Part shown: piece by piece, positions 57,877 through 64,000 of the stretch | How the letters are laid out: each line of letters starts with the position of its first letter | How positions within the stretch are numbered: position 1 is the first letter of the stretch | Origin: Leptobrachium leishanense | Taxonomy: Eukaryota; Chordata; Amphibia; Anura; Megophryidae | Assembly: GCA_009667805.1 (NCBI GenBank) | Contig: CM019069.1 | Coordinates: forward strand, 57,044,422-57,108,421 | Reading direction: 5' to 3' | DNA: 64,000 nt | Notes under the pieces: generated by a model | What the model saw: only the letters and a program-made list of their open reading frames with translations | What the model was told of the DNA's origin: nothing | Databases searched by the model: none | Program-made: the position numbers and the translations under genes

Positions 57877-58223
57877 CTTGGCTGAATCTGTTTTAGGATC
57901 CTGTACATACTCCCAATCTTGTCCATTCAGACTGTAGGCTACTTTGAATTTCCGTACGAAAGCCCTGTTTTCCGTGGTGGGGAGGCTGTCTCCACCTCGC
58001 GCTCCTTGTATGATGACTCCCTTCACGGTCTTAACAGTGCCAAGGTCCACCTGTAGCCACTCCTTGCCAACTTGTGCCTGGGAAATATGGGTGTACCATC
58101 CTGACCGGCTGCTGACCAAACGAGCCACCCCAGGTGACCATAAATACTCTCTCGTTGAGGCTGTGATCTGGGAGTCTGAGATTAGTCCAGACATCATTCC
58201 CAACATATTAGAGCAGGGGGAAT
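57877..58223 (-). CDS. nrp2: nrp2 exon: first part of b2 (F5/8 type C) domain
   Basis: This 347-nt exon (phase 1 to 0) opens with DSPCSNMLGMMSGLISDSQI, the start of the second discoidin domain with its first Cys. It continues through ARLVSSRSGW, KEWLQVDLGTVKTVKGVIIQ, GARGGDS and FVRKFKVAYSLNGQDWEY. These are hallmark blocks of NRP2 b2; NRP1 has a different sequence at the ARGGDS position. The b2 domain packs against b1 and supports ligand and heparin binding on the cell surface. Acceptor CACAG/ATTCC and donor CCAAG/GTATGA are both good matches to consensus. No frame damage is seen. Confidence 0.97.
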
Positions 58224-58438
58224 CTGTGTAGGCCATAAAGGAGACATATGAAACATAAAAAGTCATGTTCGGTCAGTCAATATAGTCCTGTTTCTATTTT
58301 GTGTTTGTTAGTAGGAAAGACAATGTGTATATTTGGATTGTCGTAAAACATGAGCAAGAATATATATTTATATTTTTAGAATTTTGTGCTTTTGAGAGTT
58401 ATGACGCTGACCAAGTCTACTGACAAACATGTCTCACA

Positions 58439-58622
58439 CAGGGTTATTCAGAGAGAGGTGAGAACCAGGAGAATGACTGGAGAAGTGAAAATTCTCGGTC
58501 AAAATAGCCAAACCAGAAACATTATCCCATTTATCTCACTTTCCAAATCAGCTATTTGGTCTAGATTGTTCTCTTCTCCTGCCAATTCCCCTGGTTTTCA
58601 CCTCTCTCTCTGAATAACCCTG
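58439..58622. mobile_element. Short MITE inside the 489-nt intron
   Basis: Ends are CAGGGTTATTCAGAGAGAGG and CCTCTCTCTCTGAATAACCC then TG, about 23 bp of nearly perfect inversion. Length 184 bp. The GGGTTATTCAG terminus resembles family D (42117, 49889). It makes up more than a third of the intron between the b1 and b2 exons. Confidence 0.82.
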
Positions 58623-58712
58623 ATAGACTAGTATATTGAGCGAGTGACAAGGGAGAAAGCATTTTGACAGTGAGGAAGAGTCTGATAATTGTTTCCATAT
58701 GCAATGACAAAC

Positions 58713-58857
58713 CTGTGATTTGGCATCCATACAGTTCCACGCGCATTGCTATCCCCCTATGCCATGTCTGAGGGCGGAACCGGACGAAGCGGGTCAATAC
58801 GGGTTGAGGAATCTTGTTCAAGACCACCTCTGTTGGATCGTTGTTCCCAGGAAATAT
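58713..58857 (-). CDS. nrp2: nrp2 exon: second half of b1 (F5/8 type C) domain
   Basis: This 145-nt exon (phase 0 to 1) encodes IFPGNNDPTEVVLNK, then a segment with TRFVRFRPQTWHRGIAMRVE and a closing YGCQITG. That is the C-terminal half of a discoidin (coagulation factor 5/8 type C) domain, including the Cys that closes its disulfide. In neuropilins b1 binds the C-terminal Arg of VEGF and of processed semaphorins; most pocket residues lie in the first half, which is not in the window. The acceptor follows TTTATAG and the donor is ACAG/GTTTGT. The next intron is only 489 nt and contains a 184-bp MITE. Confidence 0.95.
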
Positions 58858-59876
58858 CTATAAATGAAAGATACAAATCCCGTCATATGTTGTCATGAAA
58901 TAAATGGGTAATAATATAAGTTGCCAAAACCAAGCACTGAAAAAGAATGGGAATACAAATAAAACTGACTATCGGAATCCGTCTGGGAAAGGAGAATTTC
59001 CTCAAAGAGATGAAAAAGGAAACAGAACAAATACAGACTAATGATTTTTTTGTCCAAGTCTCTATCTTTTCTTCATGTTTTACTCTTCGGAGACTCAAAC
59101 AGTCAATGGAAACCATCTGTTCGCCATGCTTCCGTTGTGTTATGAACGCTTAATTTATAGATGAGGCTGTTTTAAACATTGTGAAGGGGAAAATAAAAAA
59201 CCTTCAGGCGATTTCGAAATTGTAAGTCTGAAAGTTACAATAGGGCCTATGAAAAAAATTATCTGCTTTTTGTGCAAAAAGTAGGGGGGGGGGAATCACA
59301 ATAGCAATCCAACATGTGCGGGGAAATGGAAGAATTTTTTATATATATACATACATAAATATACACACACCTCAGAGAGTGGCACAAGGTGATGCCTACA
59401 CTCTGGTTCAAATCTTTAAAGAAAATCAGATTTCTTCAGCTTTGAATGTGATCACATGACATGTAAAATAAGGGCATTGCTAACTAATAGGGCCTTAGGA
59501 GATCCAATGCAAGGAAAGGGATATGGATTCTTGCGTTAATTGGGGTTAAATTAAGTCAACAGAGTCCTTTAGAAATTCACTGGTAAAGTCAGTTTTATCT
59601 TTGTGGGAAAACATCCTGTTGGTCGGTATTGCAGAGGCAAAACCAATGTTTTATGCATTGTTAATTGGTCATTAGCAAGCACAGCAGGCAGTGGGTTAAA
59701 TTAAATACCTCCTTTGAATTAAGCTGTCTTTCTTTTTTTTGCTTTTCTCCATTTTAGTTCTTCTACATCCAGAAATTTACTCTTTACGTTTTCTGACAGG
59801 GACTTTCTATTACTCTAAGAGTAGGAAACTTTAATACCGCATGGTGAGAAGCAATTCACTGCCATGTAGCGTATGA
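58858..59876. other. Intron; no gene recognised
   Basis: Contains short (TA)n/(CA)n near 59337-59370 and a G run near 59284. The next upstream nrp2 exon (first half of b1) is not here. Confidence 0.5.
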
Positions 59877-60747
59877 GACTCGGGTCAGACGAGCGCAGTG
59901 ATCACGTCCGTGTTGCCGCACATTTTAACGTCCGTGGTAACATACAATTATGATCAATAGAGACCCACACACGAAGTACGTCAGCACAGAAGTGCGGACG
60001 CACAACGGACACGGCAAACGGACGCAAGTTAGGCAAGAACGTAAACCGCTAGAACGGACATGCGGAGTGCGCCACGTCCGCATAGCTTTGTGTGTGAGTG
60101 AGGCTAGGGTCAGACGAACGCAGTTTTAACGTGCGTTTAGCCGCACGAAATCACGGCCGTGCTAGCAGCAAATGACGTCCAATGCCGGGGAACACACGAC
60201 GAACGGCCGCACGAAAGTTCGTCCATGCAACGCAAGTGGCAAACGAACGCATTTTTTCGAGAACGTCAAACCGCTAGTACTGACGTACAGAGTGCGCTGC
60301 GTCCGCATAGCGGCGTGTTTGCGTGAATTGGAGACGTCAGACGCTGCTAATGTCCGGCTAACATAACGTCCAGACACAAAAAGTGTTTTATTGATGATCC
60401 GTACAAAATCACGGACGAATATGCGCATCGTATGACCGCTAACGCGTATTTCGTGAAAAAATACGTCCGTTCGTTCGACCGCACTTTTCCACGGACGACG
60501 CGAAAAATGCGTTCGTCTGACCCTAGCCTGATGGAACGTAGTCAGATGGACTGCATTTTTGACGTCCAGCATTTTTGACAGAAAAAATGGTTTTTCATAT
60601 TAATTTTATTTCCCCATCTACATCAGTCAAAAAAAATGTCAGTCACAAAAACAGACTGTGTGGCCGCTACCTTGTTGTCAGTCAGAAAGTACGTCTGTTG
60701 TGCACGGACGCACAGTCCGCACAGAATGTGCTCGTCTGACCCTAGCC
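59877..60747. mobile_element. Harbinger-like MITE with a second MITE nested inside
   Basis: Ends are GACTCGGGTCAGACGAGCGC and GCTCGTCTGACCCTAGCC; flanks TGA and TTA. Outer parts are collinear with 3181-5194 minus its hAT. The element is interrupted at 60102-60528 by a family-H1 MITE. Confidence 0.83.
60102..60528. mobile_element. Harbinger-like MITE, family H1, nested copy
   Basis: Ends are GGCTAGGGTCAGACGAACGC and GCGTTCGTCTGACCCTAGCC, with TGA duplicated on both sides (60099-60101, 60529-60531). The uninterrupted sequence GTGTGTGAGTGATGG survives in the sister element near 4971-4985, so the insertion point is exact. Confidence 0.9.
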
Positions 60748-62091
60748 TTAATCGTGGCGTAATGACACATTTTACAGGAGAAAAATAAGTCCGAGAAAAT
60801 CACCAAGAATAAAGAACTAAAATAGTAAAAGCTAAAACTTTACTGCAATAAAAATGTAAAAAAAAATCTGACAGCAAATGAACAAAAAAAAAAAGTTTCA
60901 GTTTGCCACTAAATGTGACCCTTGTAATATTTGACCAGAATTGTATGTGTTAAGTCTGGTGCTGCAAGGGAACCCAGGATAGTGGAAAAAGATTTTTGGA
61001 TCTGTTACCTGGGCACCATTATTACCTCCTTTTTTTTAATGCTAAAATTAATATATGTATACAACTGTGCAGCCTGTAGGCATGCGGAGAGGCACAGATT
61101 GATTTAAAAAATCAGATATAATATGCCATGCATATCTTACTCACAACGTATTATTATTAATGGGTGACCCCTATTATGCACTTAAAACTAAAATGTGACA
61201 ATAAGAGATTTAGAATCCACAAGTAAGTGATTTTCCAGCTTCTTGACAAGTTTATGAAATATGGAAAACATATTCTATTGTGTGCTAGTATACAATTGTG
61301 TTGATTTGTACACTCGTTGGCAGTCAGTGGAATAGAAGACCACAAGACTCGATTCTACGTATTGATACATTAGACTTTAGACAGTCTTATTGTTACCCTT
61401 TCTTCCTCGTGATCTCTTTTACAACCAAACCGCACTGCCTCGCAAAGGGAATCTATCATGAACAAATTGCTTTCCTATTTCGGGCCTTTAAATGTATGGC
61501 TGTTGTCAAGAAGCTTAATGCTAAAGCAGATATAAGTGTTGTTCATTTTAAATGTTTAATTGATTTGGGAATTCTTTACTTGCATGGGTGCATTTCGTCT
61601 GCGCAAGAGACATTAATCTGTTATCAAGATAGCAGCCACTATCGAGACTCTTCCGTGGAGTCTAAAATCATTGCCTCGGACGGACGTACAGTATCATCAG
61701 GTTGCTGGGTATTCTCCTGTAAATGAAACGCTAGAGGGGAGTTTTTTGAAATGCATCAAGTCTCCCGAGGGGATACTTTGAGGCTCCATTTTTAGGCTGT
61801 AATTATTTCAGCTGTAAGAATGGAAGCACTTAGTTTTTTTTTTTATATATATATAATTATTATTTCATTAAAATGCTGGAACCATTGTAAGCCATTTGAA
61901 AGGCTGAAACTGCCTCCTCGCACATTTTTGGGATGCCCAGTGCATGACATCAGGCTATATGGGCGAGCGCTAGCTCTCAGTTATCTGCATGATCATTGAC
62001 CATGTAAATAATGTTTCCAAGCTAAAGTACTCCATGAAAAAAAGTCTCCAGTCTCATGTATACAGTATATACATTTGCAATTTGTTTTATA
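60748..62091. other. Intron; no gene recognised
   Basis: AT-rich; the plus-strand open frame at 61298-61726 has no recognisable domain and is on the strand opposite to nrp2. Confidence 0.4.
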
Positions 62092-62840
62092 TGCACTGTC
62101 TGGCCAAAATAAAACCAGTCACACACCCCGTTACTTTATTGGACCGCATTTGCTTTGATTAAAGGCAACACATGGCTGCACAATGAAAGCCGGGAATCTC
62201 GGCTAAACAGTGTACGGGTGCTCTATCCAGGTATCCGATACATGACTAAGACTCCAAGCCGAAATGTTGTATGCATTCCCCAGTATGCGGTGAATAAAAG
62301 TTAAATGGATGTAAGATATCGGCGTGGCCTATCTTTTGCTTGACTTTGGCACACATTCGCTGTGACATGGTTTCGATAAGTTTATGCAATGTTACAGCAT
62401 TTATTTCTGTCCAGAGTTGCATTAATTTTTCGATCTTGTATTGATGATGGGAGAGTCGGAGAGCTGCGTAAAGTCTTCTCCAGCACATTATCTTATTACC
62501 AAAGATTCTCAATGGGGTTAAGGTCTGGAATGTGTAATGGCCAATCCATGTGTGAAATAGATGTCTCATGCGCCCTGAACCACTTTTGCACAACTGGAGT
62601 CGAGGAAACCTGGCATTGACATCTTGGAATATGCCCGCTGTGCCATCAAAGAAGAAAAAAATCCATTGATGGAAAAACCTGCTCATGCAGTATATTCAGA
62701 GAGTCAGCTGAGCTCTCTTTTTGGGCACATAACTTTGCTAAACCTAGACCCGACCAGCTGATGTGACTGCAGATCATAACAGGCTTGTATGGTAGGTGGT
62801 GACTTTTTTGGCCAGTAAGAGACACCTTTGCAGTATATAA
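62092..62840 (-). mobile_element. Tc1/mariner-type transposon remnant
   Basis: The plus strand starts TGCACTGTCTGGCCAAAATA, the usual Tc1-like terminus, preceded by TA. The minus-strand frame keeps fragments of the DDE transposase C-terminus: DGTAGIFQDVNARF (catalytic Asp region), HTWIGHYTFQTLTPLRI (decayed WPxxSPDLNPIEN block), KLMQLWTEINAVTLHKLIET and MSQRMCAKVK. The upstream two thirds of the transposase and the other terminus are gone, and frameshifts are present. Confidence 0.82.
62170..62345 (+). repeat. Short insertion within the Tc1 remnant
   Basis: The Tc1 sequence breaks after GATTAAAGGCA and resumes at CACATTCGCTGTGACATGG. The inserted piece includes CCAAGCCGAAATGTTG and GGTGAATAAAAG, a layout reminiscent of the hammerhead-like repeats at 13258 and 33930. 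Short matching flanks (GGCAACAC/GGCACAC) may be a target duplication. Confidence 0.45.
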
Positions 62841-64000
62841 ATGACATAACTATATATGCCTCCTTCTATCCAAGTTTGCAACAAAACCACGGATCCTTAT
62901 GAAGAAATACAACAAGCTTTGATGATTTGCCCCTGCCTCCTACTAAGCAATTTTATTTTTACTTTAAATCCCCAGTGAAATGTGATAATAAGCCACACTA
63001 CACTAAATCCAGCCAGCGCCTACATATTTTATATTTATTCTTACAAATCACGATGTTCGCCTCATTCCACAGTGCGTGTACACATTAACCCCTTTATTTT
63101 AAAGAATGTTTAGTTTCAGCTGTCGTAGGGATTGTGTACATTTCCCTCCGAAGAGTAAAGCAAAGGAAAACCACCATTCAAAAAGGTGGGAAAAAGGCAA
63201 TTTACGACCAAAACCCCACTTTTATTTCAACTAGTATGCTCTGGCTCTCTTAATACTTCACATTTGAAGGGTGCCGAAAATGCCTGTGATTTAATTTGTG
63301 GCTTTTCGTATGTACCATCTGTGAATTTGTACTCCACCTGTAGGCCCTTTGTAGGATTAGCTTGCCTTCTGCCAGTAAATATATATAGAGGGAGAAAGTG
63401 CTTTAGAAGTCGGTGGGACTAACAGGATTAGTGTTTTAAGACTTCATCTGTGAGGAATTTGGGGATTGAAGAACTGCAAATAAGTCATTATTAGAAGTGG
63501 AGGAATTCAAGGGAAAAAAGGAAAATATGAAAGATGCTTTAGCGGCCGTCCCAGCTGCAGGTACAAGTGATCACTTATCCATGTAGCGCGACGTTCCTTT
63601 GATGTTGCATGCTTTTGTTTAACTCGTTAAGAACCAAATGACAGAATACGTCTTCATATGGTGACACGGAAAGAGCAGCTAAAGCTACAGAATAAAATTT
63701 TTTGATGGGCTGTCTGGGCACTCATAACAGTCAGGATAATGAACAGCTCGTACAGGGGTTGTAGCAGGACATTTAGAGCTGATAGTGAGGGGAAAAAAAT
63801 AGTTTTAATAACTATTATTACTGTAATGAGGCTTCTAGGTGCATTCATTTGTAATGCAGTTATACATATAAAGACCCCCTCCACTGTTGTTACCAGGGTT
63901 ACTCTTACACCGTCAGAGCGGCCATTTTTAGGCCTTCTCTAAGGTTCTTTTATATGGCCAAAGACATAATTGTCCACTGTTCCGGTTTTCCAGAGACGGT
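62841..64000. other. Intron; no gene recognised
   Basis: No nrp2 exon, repeat family or RNA gene was recognised up to the window end. Confidence 0.4.

Larger units (their letters stand above)
11641..58857 (-). other. nrp2: nrp2 gene, 3' half (b1 second half to both C-termini)
   Basis: This is the span of recognised coding exons of neuropilin-2, a type I membrane co-receptor for class 3 semaphorins and VEGF family ligands. Ten exons occur in the order b1, b2, linker, MAM, juxtamembrane, then alternative membrane anchors, which is the vertebrate neuropilin order. NRP2 rather than NRP1 is indicated by the b2 motif WLQVDLGTVKTVKGVIIQGA, the NRP2b anchor AAGGAVLVLVSVALALVLHY and the NRP2a end KHKVKMNPQKCCSEA. 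Every exon has AG and GT borders on the minus strand, and phases join exactly: 1303 nt shared, plus 272 nt (form b) or 296 nt with or without 69 nt (form a), all multiples of three in total. The first half of b1 and everything upstream were not found and should lie beyond 64000. Confidence 0.96.

Noticed and set aside
58858..64000. First half of the b1 domain (expected next upstream exon)
   Set aside because: No minus-strand frame with discoidin motifs and splice borders was found; it presumably lies beyond the window.
1..64000. CRISPR array, operon or other bacterial system
   Set aside because: Spliced vertebrate exons, LINE/SINE/MITE content and long introns show an animal genome; the only regular array is the minisatellite, with no unique spacers.

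Overview
The window comes from a vertebrate genome and is most likely an anuran amphibian. It holds the 3' half of the neuropilin-2 gene (nrp2) on the minus strand, spread over about 47 kb of AT-rich introns packed with transposon remnants. Ten coding exons were found by sequence family, splice signals and phase. Read in transcript order (high to low coordinates) they are: second half of the b1 discoidin domain (58713-58857), b2 domain in two exons (57877-58223, 56850-56994), Ser/Thr-rich linker (47864-47980), MAM domain in three exons (46332-46472, 43184-43449, 34304-34400), a 45-nt juxtamembrane exon (29827-29871), the terminal exon of the NRP2b form (24045-24316), a 69-nt cassette (12115-12183) and the terminal exon of the NRP2a form (11641-11936). 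All junctions are phase-consistent. They give 524 codons to the NRP2b stop, and 555 or 532 codons to the NRP2a stop with or without the cassette. The signal peptide, CUB domains and first half of b1 lie beyond position 64000.

Region by region: 1-7533, downstream of nrp2, is a repeat graveyard of L2-type LINE tails, hAT-like MITEs and Harbinger-like palindromes. It includes a three-deep nest of transposons (3132-5270) whose innermost hAT carries a minisatellite of about 37 units. 7990-11640 is the likely NRP2a 3' UTR. 12184-24044 is intron with a hammerhead-like palindrome, three Harbinger-type MITEs, a piggyBac MITE, a tRNA-SINE and two hAT MITEs. 24317-34303 holds a hAT MITE with a perfect duplication, LINE relics and a SINE inside a CTAT-rich simple repeat. 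34401-43183 holds an L2-type LINE 3' end whose tail matches the SINE, a CR1 tail and a 1.2-kb piggyBac element. 43450-56849 holds more MITEs and a 475-bp partial tandem element with a recognisable hammerhead ribozyme fold. 58858-64000 is intron with a second nested Harbinger-type pair and a Tc1 remnant.

Functionally there is one host gene. Its product is a co-receptor for class 3 semaphorins and VEGF-C/VEGF-A. The window contains the choice point between the two membrane anchors: a GIPC-binding tail ending in SEA (NRP2a) and an unrelated tail without it (NRP2b). Everything else supportable is mobile-element sequence. No bacterial features, CRISPR array or second host gene was seen.
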